This document shows positions 26,507 to 34,874 of a stretch of DNA of 52,772 bases, in pieces. The notes beneath the pieces are model-generated. The model was not told where the DNA came from. It did not search any database and was given only the letters and a program-made list of their open reading frames with translations. This DNA is from Deltaproteobacteria bacterium (GTDB lineage Bacteria; Desulfobacterota; JAFDED01): the NCBI GenBank assembly GCA_019310535.1, contig JAFDED010000024.1:1-52772 (forward strand), in the 5' to 3' direction. The translations under genes and the position numbers were made by a program. Every line of letters starts with the position of its first letter. Position 1 is the stretch's first letter.

Positions 26507-27766
26507 TTACCTTATAAGGACGAGGCTCAGCCGGGGGAAATATGTGATGACCGCCAGGGCAAACAAGAGGATGGCGATAAAAGGGAGTGAGGCAAGATAG
26601 AGTCTCAACACCGGTTTTTCAAAACGGATACTGGAGATGAAAAGGTTGATCCCCAATGGAGGGATGGATGCACCGATCTCAAGATTTGTCAGGAAGATGA
26701 TTCCGAGGTGAATCGGGTGAATCCCGTAGGCGTCGGCAATTGGAGTGATGAGGGGGACGACGACGATCAGCGCAGAAAAGATACCCATGGTGCAGCCTAC
26801 AGCCAGAAGGAATAAGTTTAGCATTATCAAAAAAACAAACGGGTTTGTAACGCGTGCCTGGAGGAAATCCAACATCTTTATAGGGACTTGCTCATCAATG
26901 AGATAATTGGTCAGGCCCATAGCAGCGCCGAGAATAATTAAGATTCCACCCACCAAAACCATGCTTTTCCGCATGATGGTGTGCAGTTCCGTCCATTTTA
27001 TATCTTTATACAAGACCACTTCGATCAAGAGGACATAGGCCACCGTGATGGCGGCGGCCTCACTGACGGCAAGGTACCCACTGTAGATTCCTCCCAATAC
27101 GACGATGGGGAGTGGAAGTTCCCAGATCGATCCCCTCAAAGCCTTGAACACCTCCAAAAAGTTAAATCTGGACCGGGGGACTTTTACAACGAGGGCTTTC
27201 AAAACGCTGAATCCAGAGAGCAAGAGCACCAGGAAGATGCCGGGAAGGATGCCTGCCAGAAAGAGTTGATCAATCCTCACCTGTGCCACTATGGCGTAAA
27301 TGATCAGGGGAAGACTGGGTGGAAAGAGAAGGCCCAGTGTCCCTGAAGTGGTTAATAATCCAAGAGAGAACGTTTCCGGATATTTCCCCCGCAACATCGC
27401 GGGGAAGAGTATACCTCCCAGGGCGATGATCGTGAGACCCGTGGCCCCGGTGAGGGCGGTAAAAATGGCGCAGGTTAGCAGGGCGATAATGGATAGCCCG
27501 CCCGGCAACCATCCCAAAATCGCATCGGAGAGCCTGATCAGCCTTTTGGGCGCCCCGCTTTCCGAAAGGAGATATCCGGCAAAGGTGAAAAGCGGGATGG
27601 CGACGAGAAATGGAGTGGTGGCCATCCTGTACATCTCGATGATCATCGCGGAGGAATCGATCTGGCTGGAGAATAATAAAAAGAGGCCAAGGGCGGAGAC
27701 GACGGCGAAGATAGGGGCTCCGAGGACAAGCAGAAAGAGCAGAATAATGAAAACAAGAATGGTCAT
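26507..27766 (-). CDS. dctM: TRAP transporter large permease subunit DctM
   Basis: A 419-residue polytopic inner-membrane protein with about 12 hydrophobic segments. It is the ion-coupled transport subunit of a TRAP system. Typical stretches are FTALTGATGLTIIALGGILFP, GTLGLLFPPSLPLIIYAIVA and NLEIGASIPPLGINLFI. The ATG overlaps the dctQ stop (ATGA). With DctP, DctQ and a TatT-type lipoprotein it forms a TPAT-like transporter. Confidence 0.93.
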   Translation of the reverse strand: MTILVFIILLFLLVLGAPIFAVVSALGLFLLFSSQIDSSAMIIEMYRMATTPFLVAIPLFTFAGYLLSESGAPKRLIRLSDAILGWLPGGLSIIALLTCAIFTALTGATGLTIIALGGILFPAMLRGKYPETFSLGLLTTSGTLGLLFPPSLPLIIYAIVAQVRIDQLFLAGILPGIFLVLLLSGFSVLKALVVKVPRSRFNFLEVFKALRGSIWELPLPIVVLGGIYSGYLAVSEAAAITVAYVLLIEVVLYKDIKWTELHTIMRKSMVLVGGILIILGAAMGLTNYLIDEQVPIKMLDFLQARVTNPFVFLIMLNLFLLAVGCTMGIFSALIVVVPLITPIADAYGIHPIHLGIIFLTNLEIGASIPPLGINLFISSIRFEKPVLRLYLASLPFIAILLFALAVITYFPRLSLVLIR

Positions 27767-28278
27767 CCGGTTCCTTTCTCAACAGGATTCGTGTCCATTT
27801 TCATGCACGCTGAGAGGCTCCTAAAGGAGCGGAGGCAAAATCGGAGCGCCATTAGTCCAAAGGTTATGGGAAGGATAATCTGCGGGACCCAGCCGGGAAT
27901 CCCTAAAAAGGTGATGGTGCCCATCTGAGCTTCGTTTTTAATGAATTTCAACGCGGCAAAGGCCAATAGCCCACAGACAAAAAAGGAAAACAATTGGGTT
28001 ATGGCCTCGATGAAGATCTTTCCCCGCGTCGGCAACCATCGTGAGACCACGTCAATGTTGATGTGTTTCCCTTCCTTCGCGGCAATGGCGGCCCCGATAA
28101 AGCCAACCCAGAGCACCAGACTCCTTACGAGCGGGTCTCCCCAGCCAAGCCCTGTGGCAAAGAAATTCCTGAGCAAAATCTGCAAAAAGGCGACGAGGAT
28201 CATGAGGCTTAACAGGATGACGATGAGGGCATGCTCCACTCGGTCAATGACCTCATCCGTTCGCTCCCATCGATTCAT
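27763..28278 (-). CDS. dctQ: TRAP transporter small permease subunit DctQ
   Basis: A 171-residue protein with four membrane segments and the family pattern LQILLRNFFATGLGWGDPLVR plus GKHINIDVV. It supports the large permease subunit. It overlaps dctP by one base at the start and dctM by four at the end. Confidence 0.92.
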   Translation of the reverse strand: MNRWERTDEVIDRVEHALIVILLSLMILVAFLQILLRNFFATGLGWGDPLVRSLVLWVGFIGAAIAAKEGKHINIDVVSRWLPTRGKIFIEAITQLFSFFVCGLLAFAALKFIKNEAQMGTITFLGIPGWVPQIILPITFGLMALRFCLRSFRSLSACMKMDTNPVEKGTG

Positions 28279-29300
28279 TATTTCCTCCCCCTTCGATAAT
28301 CCTCCAGGTAAGAAGACATCTCATCAAAGGCCATTTTGGAGAAGGCTTTATTCCCCAGACGTCCCCTCGCTTTATTCCACAAGCTCTTGAATTCACTTAT
28401 TTGATTCTTTGACGGTGATATGATCTTCACCCCGTGTTTCGCCATCACTTTGATCGCCTCTTGATTTTCATTGCGGGTCACAGCTTTCAATTGATCCAGA
28501 TGGCGCTGGAACTTCTCCATAAGGGTAGACTGAAAGGGTCGGTGAATTTTTTTGAACGTATCTTTTCTCATCACGACCCCTCCTACTACATATGCCAGGG
28601 GGACATCGGTCAAATATTTTATTTTAGTAAACCACTGCAGAGAAATGGCTCCTGTTGGCGGTGCATAGACCACGTCCACCAGTCCTGTTTGCAGCCCGAC
28701 CAGCACATCAGGGATAGAAAGCGGGATGGCTGCAACTCCAGCTTCATCAAAGATGACCTTGGCCATCTTCGATCCCTCCCAGGTCCAGACCTTCATCTTT
28801 TTGATGTCGTTTACACTGTAGATGGGGTTTTTGGACATCATGTAGATAAACCCTACTTCAGACCACCCCAAGAGAACATATCCATTTTCTTCTAAACCTT
28901 TTTTGAAGAGGGAATCCATTTTGGTCAAAATATAATCGACCTCTCTATAATTCTGGAAAATGAAAGGGATCTGTAATATATTGATCTCCTTGAACAGTAC
29001 GGAAAGTCCTCCAGAGGTGAGAGCTGCACTGTGAATCTGGCCAATCTGCATCTTTCGGAGCATGTCCGTCTCATCCCCAAGGATACCGCCGGAATAAATT
29101 CTGAGTCGGACCTGATTCTCAGTTGTTTTCATAATTTCGCTGTTCAATGTATTGAACGTTTTCATCCAGGAACTTCCCTCCGGGGCCAAGGTGGCAATTT
29201 TGATCACAAAACTCTTCACCCTGCTTTCTGCAGCCTGGATGAAAAAGAGGGAAGCCACTAAACTGAGCCCTACTATTTTGATAACGACACGTTTGTGCAT
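28278..29300 (-). CDS. dctP: TRAP transporter solute-binding protein DctP
   Basis: A 340-residue periplasmic binding protein with an N-terminal signal peptide (HKRVVIKIVGLSLVASLFF). Family motifs include KIATLAPEGSSWMKTFNTL, GGILGDETDMLRKMQIGQ and LQTGLVDVVYAPP. ATG 29300 has AGGGG 7 nt upstream; a TTG at 29318 is less likely. The solute is unknown. Pairing with a TatT lipoprotein suggests a hydrophobic or otherwise unusual ligand, as proposed for the Treponema TP0956-TP0957 pair. Confidence 0.92.
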   Translation of the reverse strand: MHKRVVIKIVGLSLVASLFFIQAAESRVKSFVIKIATLAPEGSSWMKTFNTLNSEIMKTTENQVRLRIYSGGILGDETDMLRKMQIGQIHSAALTSGGLSVLFKEINILQIPFIFQNYREVDYILTKMDSLFKKGLEENGYVLLGWSEVGFIYMMSKNPIYSVNDIKKMKVWTWEGSKMAKVIFDEAGVAAIPLSIPDVLVGLQTGLVDVVYAPPTGAISLQWFTKIKYLTDVPLAYVVGGVVMRKDTFKKIHRPFQSTLMEKFQRHLDQLKAVTRNENQEAIKVMAKHGVKIISPSKNQISEFKSLWNKARGRLGNKAFSKMAFDEMSSYLEDYRRGRK

Positions 29301-29310
29301 CTTTTTTCCC

Positions 29311-30192
29311 CTATTCAAAGTATTCGTTCGCGTGGGTTAACAATTCTTTCGCCCTTTTTTTCGCCACGGCATTCAGCAGGGTCAATTCAGGCGAGATATC
29401 GACAGGGGCGTCCAAGACTTTGTTGAGGGTGGATATGAAGAGATCTTTGTCCAGAAACCGTCGGGCGTAATGGTCTGCATAGTAAACATAGGCCATTAAA
29501 AACTTTCCCCGGCCCAGGTCCACGGCCTTGAGAAAATGTTGTCGGGCCTTTTCCAGACCTCCGCCGTACATCTGGGGTCTGGAGGCGAACCATATCCCCA
29601 TGAAGAGGTGGGCGCCGCCATAGTAAAACCCTTCGTCGAGTTCCAGGACCCTCTCCATCATCAGTTTGACCCTGGGGAGTTCGGCCAAGGCCTCCATTGA
29701 ATGCAAACTCAGGCTGATCCAGCTCCCCCAGCAGGCGGCAGCCCAGAAAATATAGGGGACGTCTTTTTGGCCCAGATCTTTCAGCGCTTCACTAAAATCA
29801 TCAAAAGGTCTGTGCAGAGGTTCCTTGAGCCCTCTCCCTTCTAATGCGCGCAAGGCGTATTCTTTTCCCTTTCCATAGAGAAGCCGTGCATAATCCCTGT
29901 CCTGATTTTCCATAAAGGCCGAGGCAAAAGAGGAATAACCCTGGGCAGCGCTGATTAACAGCCGCTCATTGTCTGGCCAGGCTTCGATCATACCGTCCAT
30001 CAACATCAGATAGGCCGGCATTCCTTCCCGGATCATTCTCAGGTCGGTTTGTTTATAGGAAGACTTTGCCACCTCTTCCAATACGGACGCCGCAGCGACG
30101 ATTGTGGCCTTTTTGCGTGGAAGGCATGCGGACTGAAGGGAAAGAAGAAATGAAAAAAGAAATATCCACAACCACGTTACAGACAACCACAT
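29311..30192 (-). CDS. TatT-family TRAP-associated lipoprotein
   Basis: A 293-residue predicted lipoprotein. A hydrophobic leader (MWLSVTWLWIFLFSF) ends at SLQSAC, an acceptable though non-ideal lipobox. The mature part is helical with TPR-like repeats and the family-like stretches AAQGYSSFASAFME, FWAAACWGSWISLS and GGAHLFMGIWFASRPQMYGGGLEKA. TatT proteins form a complex with DctP-type partners in TPAT transporters. ATG 30192 follows GGAGGAGGAAG and is preferred over ATG 30210. It is the first gene of the operon. Confidence 0.85.
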   Translation of the reverse strand: MWLSVTWLWIFLFSFLLSLQSACLPRKKATIVAAASVLEEVAKSSYKQTDLRMIREGMPAYLMLMDGMIEAWPDNERLLISAAQGYSSFASAFMENQDRDYARLLYGKGKEYALRALEGRGLKEPLHRPFDDFSEALKDLGQKDVPYIFWAAACWGSWISLSLHSMEALAELPRVKLMMERVLELDEGFYYGGAHLFMGIWFASRPQMYGGGLEKARQHFLKAVDLGRGKFLMAYVYYADHYARRFLDKDLFISTLNKVLDAPVDISPELTLLNAVAKKRAKELLTHANEYFE

Positions 30193-30619
30193 CTTCCTCC
30201 TCCATAACATCAGGAAAAAACATGCAGCTCATAGGATCAACTCTATTTTTGTACTAAAATGTGGCCATGTCAACCCTCCGATCAAACACCCTGCGATCGA
30301 AACAGCCATTGGTTCTATACATCTGTCACCAGTCGACTCTCTGACAGCCAATGCTTTCAGATAGGAAAATCTGGTATGGGACGTGCCAGCCGACGCGAAA
30401 CCAAATCCCTGGCCTCGACACGGACGAGGCTCTGGCTCAAGCATTATCCACAGGTTTATTCCTGCAGGAGTTAATTTTGTTTGCTGGCATTAGTTTAGCA
30501 AACATTTAAGGCGCTTATTCTGACAAATACCTTACCAGAAAAACCTCATCGATCCAAACAATACCTTCCCCGTGGCACATCATGTTGAAAATGACGGTAT
30601 TCGGTTTTGTTCACTTGAG
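30193..30619. other. Intergenic gap with an inverted repeat
   Basis: No gene is supported here. TGTTTGCT (30478-30485) and AGCAAACA (30497-30504) form a perfect 8-bp inverted repeat with an 11-bp centre. GCCTCG and CGAGGC near 30412-30430 form a small hairpin. One DnaA-box-like 9-mer at 30444-30452 is probably chance. Confidence 0.4.
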
Positions 30620-30660
30620 AAAAAAAGGGCCCGGCGTCGCCAAAAGCGCTCCAAAAGCCC
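30620..30660 (-). terminator. Probable terminator of selC
   Basis: Downstream of the tRNA 3' end the minus strand has a GC-rich stretch ending GGCGACGCCGGGCCC followed by seven T residues. The stem is not unique (GGGC at the far end can pair with GCCC), so the exact hairpin is uncertain, but the composition fits rho-independent termination. Confidence 0.45.
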
Positions 30661-30671
30661 CATAAATACAA

Positions 30672-30769
30672 TGGCGGAAGTGCATGGGAATCGAACCCAC
30701 CCGGGACGCTCCTCACGCCCCACACTGGATTTGAAGTCCAGGAGGTCCACCAGCGACCTAGGCACTTCC
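30672..30769 (-). tRNA. selC: Selenocysteine tRNA (anticodon TCA)
   Basis: Ninety-eight nt including an encoded CCA. The 8-bp acceptor stem pairs GGAAGTGC with GCACTTCC. The D stem is AGGTC/GACCT. The anticodon stem CTGGA/TCCAG holds loop CTTCAAA with anticodon TCA. A long variable arm has stem GGGGCG/CGTCCC, and the T arm is TGGG/CCCA around TTCGATT. The long acceptor stem, large extra arm and UCA anticodon are diagnostic for tRNA-Sec. It implies that the organism reads some UGA codons as selenocysteine, as needed for the gene at 45214-45759. Confidence 0.97.
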
Positions 30770-31056
30770 GCTTCCGTTTCTCTCTGTCAATATCGGGTAT
30801 TCCACCCGGAACACGTTGCTGTCTAATTCCATCTTATAACAGAAGAAAAGCGGAATCGCAAGGGAAAAGGCAAATAAACCGATTGAGGATTCTATACTCC
30901 ATATGATATAATACCGCGCATAACAAAAAGAATGACCGGGAGATATGCATTTTTTTTACCGCAACCGGTAGATATTGTGATAGCCATTGAGAATTTTGAA
31001 TCATAAGGAACACAAAATACCCTGGGCTTCTAAAAAAATTAGATGCGGAGGTAGGC

Positions 31057-32217
31057 ATGCCAATAAATATGACTCACCGCGAGAGGGTTATTGCAGCTCT
31101 GGAGCACCGGGAACCGGATAGGGTTCCCCTAGATTTATGCGGCACAACCAATAGTTCAATCGTCAGGCAGGGTTATGATGGCCTCCATCAGTATCTCGGG
31201 ATGGGCGGGGAGCCCGAGCTTTCACATCGGATGATGCAGACTGTGGACGTCGGGGAGAAGATAAAGAGGAGATTTGACGTCGATTTTCGAGGAGCGTTCT
31301 TGGGGAGAGCCGACAAAAGCAAGGATGAGGAGCTGGGGGAAGGCCGATACAAGGATGAATGGGGAGTGGTCAGAGTGAAGCCCCCGGGAAGTTACTACTA
31401 TGACTTAGAGAGGGTTCCTCTTGCCGGTGAGATCACAGTTCATGACATCGCAGGATTTCCCTGGCCGGACCCGCATGATCAGGGCAGAACAAGGGGCTTG
31501 AGGGAGAAAGTCGAAAAGCTCCGCAGAGATACCGACTACGCCGTCGTTCTCAATCTGGGTCCACCCTTTGTTCATATAAGTCAATATATGCGGGGATTTG
31601 AGGACTGGTTCCTGGATTGCGCCCTGAACCATAAGCTCCTGGAAGCCCTTTTTGACGCCATTCTCGATGTTAACATGGCAATCTGCGAGGATGCCTTGAG
31701 GCTTGTGGGTGATCAGGTGGATATAGTTGCTGGAGGGGATGACCTGGGAATGCAGGATAGGCCGCAAGTCTCCCCCGAGCTTTTCCGAAAGCTCTTCAAA
31801 CCCAGGTTCAAGCGCTACTTCGATCTCATTCATGGCCTCTCACCGGCCAAGATACTTTTCCACACCTGCGGGTCAGTATGGCACCTCCTTGATGATCTTG
31901 TGGATGCAGGGATCGATATCCTTCACCCGGTCCAGGTGTCTGCCGCCCATATGGATACCGCACGGTTAAAGGAGCGCTTTGGCGACAAACTCTCATTCTG
32001 GGGCGCGATCGACACCCAGTATGTTCTCCCACGGGGAAGCGTGGAGGAGGTGAAGGCAGAGGTCCGCCGGAGAATCGACGACCTCGCTTCGGGCGGAGGT
32101 TACGTACTCGCCGCGGTTCATAACATCCAGCCGGATGTGCCTCCGGAAAACATTGTCGCCATGTATGACTATGCCCGTGAATATGGACAATATGACGGGA
32201 TAAAGGGCCGGGCTTAG
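31057..32217 (+). CDS. Uroporphyrinogen decarboxylase-family protein (MtaA/CmuA-like)
   Basis: A 386-residue TIM-barrel protein. It opens MTHRERVIAALEHREPDRVP, typical of the UroD superfamily branch that includes cobalamin-linked methyltransferases. FHTCGSVWHLLDDL (about 267-280) carries the His/Cys pair of zinc-binding methyltransferase members, and the C-terminus has NIQPDVPPENIVAMYDYAREYG. A role as a methyltransferase or in demethylation is more likely than heme synthesis. No corrinoid protein gene is adjacent. GGAGG precedes the ATG. Confidence 0.88.
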   Translation: MPINMTHRERVIAALEHREPDRVPLDLCGTTNSSIVRQGYDGLHQYLGMGGEPELSHRMMQTVDVGEKIKRRFDVDFRGAFLGRADKSKDEELGEGRYKDEWGVVRVKPPGSYYYDLERVPLAGEITVHDIAGFPWPDPHDQGRTRGLREKVEKLRRDTDYAVVLNLGPPFVHISQYMRGFEDWFLDCALNHKLLEALFDAILDVNMAICEDALRLVGDQVDIVAGGDDLGMQDRPQVSPELFRKLFKPRFKRYFDLIHGLSPAKILFHTCGSVWHLLDDLVDAGIDILHPVQVSAAHMDTARLKERFGDKLSFWGAIDTQYVLPRGSVEEVKAEVRRRIDDLASGGGYVLAAVHNIQPDVPPENIVAMYDYAREYGQYDGIKGRA

Positions 32218-32557
32218 AGGTCTTCTTCATAAATTATGTTACGTATACGGGCTGTGTCCGCTTTAAATTTTTTATTCCCTCTACCATGACCGGGTGCCAA
32301 TGGCAGAGCCATAGGCTTCGCCTACGTCATCGTTTTTACGAAATTGTGTAGTTAGCCGTGGTAATGTGTCAGATTTTTGACCCCTGACAAGGCGACTTCA
32401 CGCATCATTGAGCCGGTCGCACGGACAGTGCCGCGGCCCATCCATGGCGTGAGAGAGAATTTCCTGCAAGGCGGAGAAGTTTCATTTTGGTGCCCCCCCA
32501 AGGATCTGGAACCTTTCCTGTAGGATTTAAAGCCATTCCTGGGAAAATATCGCTACA

Positions 32558-32573
32558 TGGCATATAAATTGCT
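32558..32573 (+). promoter_or_regulatory. Sigma-54-type promoter before the LysM/RlpA gene
   Basis: TGGCATATAAATTGCT has GG and GC exactly 10 bp apart, matching the -24/-12 consensus TGGCACG-N4-TTGC at most positions. It is about 54 bp upstream of the ATG at 32627. No enhancer-binding regulator is encoded nearby. The rest of 32218-32626 has no supported gene. Confidence 0.6.
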
Positions 32574-32626
32574 TTCTTAATAAAGGTTAAAGGCGGAATC
32601 ATGCCAAGCTGGAGGAAGAAGCAGAA

Positions 32627-33613
32627 ATGCCATATCCGGTTCAAAAGGGAGACACCATTGCTAAGTTGACGAGCCTGATGAAAATCCGTTGGGAGACTTT
32701 TCGTCGCCGGAACCCGCATGATGCAGGCCGATCTTCTCGAACCGGGCGCTGGTTCCTGAAAGAAGGACCTGTAATTCAAGGGGGAGAGACTTTCGAGTCC
32801 TTGCTGCATCAAAACAAAGCACCCGGCAAGCACACCCCCACCATGGCGGACGCCAGCAGCTCAGTGCGATGGATCGAATACACCATCAAACCCGGCGACA
32901 CGCTGTGGGCCCTGGCCGTCAAACGGTTCCACGTGCACGTGGAGGACCTCATAAGGGACAATGGGATTGAAGACCCCCACAGGCTTCAGCCCGGACAAAA
33001 GATCCGGGTTCGCCATCCGTCCAATTTCAGGCAGCAGGAGGCGGCGGCAATAAAAGAAGGAGCTGCAATTCAAGGAGGGGTGTCTTTTGAGTCCTCGCTG
33101 CATCAAAACGCAGTGTCCGACAAGCACATCCCCACCATGGCGGACGCCAGCAGCTCAGGGCGATGGATCGAGTACACCATCAAACCCGGCGACACGCTGT
33201 GGGCCCTGGCCGTCAAACGGTTCCACGTGCACGTGGAGGACCTCATAAGGGACAATGGGATTGAAGACCCCCACAGGCTCCAGCCCGGACAAAGGATCCG
33301 GGTTCGCCTTCCCTCCAATTTCCGGCAGCAGGAGGTGGTGGCAAGTTGGTACGGAAGAGCACACCATGGGAAACCCATGGCTAACGGAGAACTTTTTAAC
33401 ATGTTTGCCGCCACTATTGCTCATAAAGATCTTCCCCTTGGCACTCGGGTGGAACTGGAAAACCCAATAACGGGGCAGCGCGCAAAGGCCGTGATCACCG
33501 ACCGTGGTCCTTACGTAGCGGGCCGTGATGTGGATATTTCGTACGGCTTGGCCCGGAAGCTTTCCCTGGTGGAAAAAGGAGTCGGCAGCCTGGTCATGCG
33601 GGTTCTGGAATAA
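32627..33613 (+). CDS. LysM-repeat protein with an RlpA-like double-psi beta-barrel
   Basis: A 328-residue peptidoglycan-related protein. Two almost identical LysM domains (about 82-123 and 180-221, each IEYTIKPGDTLWALAVKRFH) are preceded by a degenerate third (YPVQKGDTIAKL). The C-terminal RlpA domain (about 238-328) shows ASWYGRAHHGKPMANGE, AHKDLPLGTRV and the catalytic ITDRGPYVAGRDVDISY. RlpA-type enzymes cut glycan strands lacking stem peptides. Oddly no signal peptide is visible at the chosen ATG, which has GGAGGAAG upstream; export is therefore unexplained. A sigma-54-like promoter lies upstream. Confidence 0.85.
   Translation: MPYPVQKGDTIAKLTSLMKIRWETFRRRNPHDAGRSSRTGRWFLKEGPVIQGGETFESLLHQNKAPGKHTPTMADASSSVRWIEYTIKPGDTLWALAVKRFHVHVEDLIRDNGIEDPHRLQPGQKIRVRHPSNFRQQEAAAIKEGAAIQGGVSFESSLHQNAVSDKHIPTMADASSSGRWIEYTIKPGDTLWALAVKRFHVHVEDLIRDNGIEDPHRLQPGQRIRVRLPSNFRQQEVVASWYGRAHHGKPMANGELFNMFAATIAHKDLPLGTRVELENPITGQRAKAVITDRGPYVAGRDVDISYGLARKLSLVEKGVGSLVMRVLE
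32762..33349 (+). repeat. Tandem 294-bp duplication in the LysM gene
   Basis: Units 32762-33055 and 33056-33349 are direct repeats of 98 codons each. The part encoding the LysM domain is nearly identical at the DNA level, while the linker has diverged. This points to recent duplication with selection or conversion on the domain. Confidence 0.88.
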
Positions 33614-33779
33614 TCTGCATCCAGCGGGCAAAAACTTCCTGACATTATTTCTGTAATCCTATATTTTTCCATGTCCTATGCCCGGCGGGTGAGATAAAAA
33701 TCTCCACCAAAGATTTATAGGATCAAATCACGCTTATTACATATGAGAATTTAAATCAAGTTGATGTCCGCTTACTATG

Positions 33780-34574
33780 TCATCCCTTCTTCTCAATCGT
33801 TGCCTTTGTTGACCCTGTAGTAATCCCGCCGTCCACCAGGAGGACCTGGCCGGTGATATATTCGCTGGCATCCGAAGCCAAGAAGACAACCGCACCCTCC
33901 AGGTCTTCGGGTTTTCCCGGCCGACGGAGCGGGATTCGATCCGTGATGTACTCCATCCATTCCTTGTTTTCATATAAGGCAGCGGTTTGATCCGTTTTGA
34001 ACCAACCGGGGGCCAGCACGTTGACTGTGACGCCGTGTTTACCCCAGTCATCCGCCAGGCTCTTCGTCAACTGCATAACGCCCCCCCTGCTGGCACAGTA
34101 AGGGGTGATGCCGGCGTAACCAAAGACACAGGTGACCGATCCGATGTTGATGATCCTGCCGTATCTCCGTTCAACCATGTGTCTCCCTGCAGCCTGGGCC
34201 ATAAAAAACGTCCCCCGCAGGTTGGTGTCAACCACCGTGTTCCAATCATCCCAGGTCAATTCTAATGCCGGCTTTCGGATGTTACACCCGGCGTTGTTAA
34301 CCAGAATGTCCACCTTGCCGTAATGCGTCACGGCCTTCTCCACCATAGCATGGATACTTTCTTCAATCCGCACATCCAGCGGAACGGGGTAAGCTTTTCG
34401 GCCCAATCCCTCAATCTCTTTTTGAAATTCGCGGAGAGACTCCTTCCTTCTTGAAGTGATGACCAGATCAGCCCCGGCCCGGGCTAAGGCACGCCCGAAA
34501 CACTGGCCCAGTCCCCGGCTGGCACCGGTTACGATGGCCACTTTACCCGATAGATCAAAAAAATTGTGTTTCAT
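33780..34574 (-). CDS. Short-chain dehydrogenase/reductase with Arg in the catalytic Lys position
   Basis: A 264-residue classical SDR using NAD(P). The cofactor motif is TGASRGLG (17-24), NNAG is at 93-96 and Asn118 is conserved. Ser146 and Tyr159 of the active site are present, but the usual YxxxK is YCASR, so Lys163 is Arg. The C-terminus ITGQVLLVDGG is typical. Closest in style to gluconate 5-dehydrogenase or 3-oxoacyl-ACP reductase types. It is divergent from the acyl-CoA dehydrogenase gene. Confidence 0.9.
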   Translation of the reverse strand: MKHNFFDLSGKVAIVTGASRGLGQCFGRALARAGADLVITSRRKESLREFQKEIEGLGRKAYPVPLDVRIEESIHAMVEKAVTHYGKVDILVNNAGCNIRKPALELTWDDWNTVVDTNLRGTFFMAQAAGRHMVERRYGRIINIGSVTCVFGYAGITPYCASRGGVMQLTKSLADDWGKHGVTVNVLAPGWFKTDQTAALYENKEWMEYITDRIPLRRPGKPEDLEGAVVFLASDASEYITGQVLLVDGGITTGSTKATIEKKG

Positions 34575-34733
34575 GGAACTATCCCCACTTACTGTTGTTC
34601 AATTCTTTGTGTTTCAGTACGCCGAGAACAGATGGTTTTTGCCAAAGCAGCAAATCGCTCGGGTCTTTGTTCACATATTATAGCAATATCTTCCATGTAG
34701 ATATAGACAAAAAGAACCAAGAGATTGTCAGTA

Positions 34734-34783
34734 GGATAACAGGATAGAAGGGAGAGGGCTGCATACAGTTCATCCTGTTATCC
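34734..34783. repeat. Perfect 12-bp inverted repeat between the divergent SDR and ACAD genes
   Basis: GGATAACAGGAT (34734-34745) and ATCCTGTTATCC (34772-34783) are exact complements around a 26-bp centre, followed by CGTCTAATTTTT. It could be a shared operator, a terminator-like hairpin or a dispersed repeat; a similar ATCCTGTTATCC motif is common in genomic repeats of many bacteria as far as I recall. Confidence 0.6.
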
Positions 34784-34814
34784 CGTCTAATTTTTAAATC
34801 TTTTCATTAATGTG

Positions 34815-34843
34815 TTGACAGCCTTCCTGGTGAGTTGTAGGAT
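34815..34843 (+). promoter_or_regulatory. Sigma-70-type promoter candidate before the acyl-CoA dehydrogenase
   Basis: A perfect TTGACA (34815-34820) is followed after 17 bp by TAGGAT (34838-34843), a four-of-six -10 box, 32 bp before the ATG at 34875. Confidence 0.5.
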
Positions 34844-34874
34844 TTGATTGATTTCCTCAAGCCAGGTAGGGGAG

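Noticed and set aside
30444..30452. Perfect DnaA box (TTATCCACA), possible origin
   Set aside because: A single 9-mer is expected by chance in a window of this size, and no box cluster or AT-rich unwinding region is nearby.
34734..34747. Homing-endonuclease-like site (resembles part of an I-SceI site)
   Set aside because: The similarity is short and no intron or endonuclease gene is present; the inverted repeat explains it.
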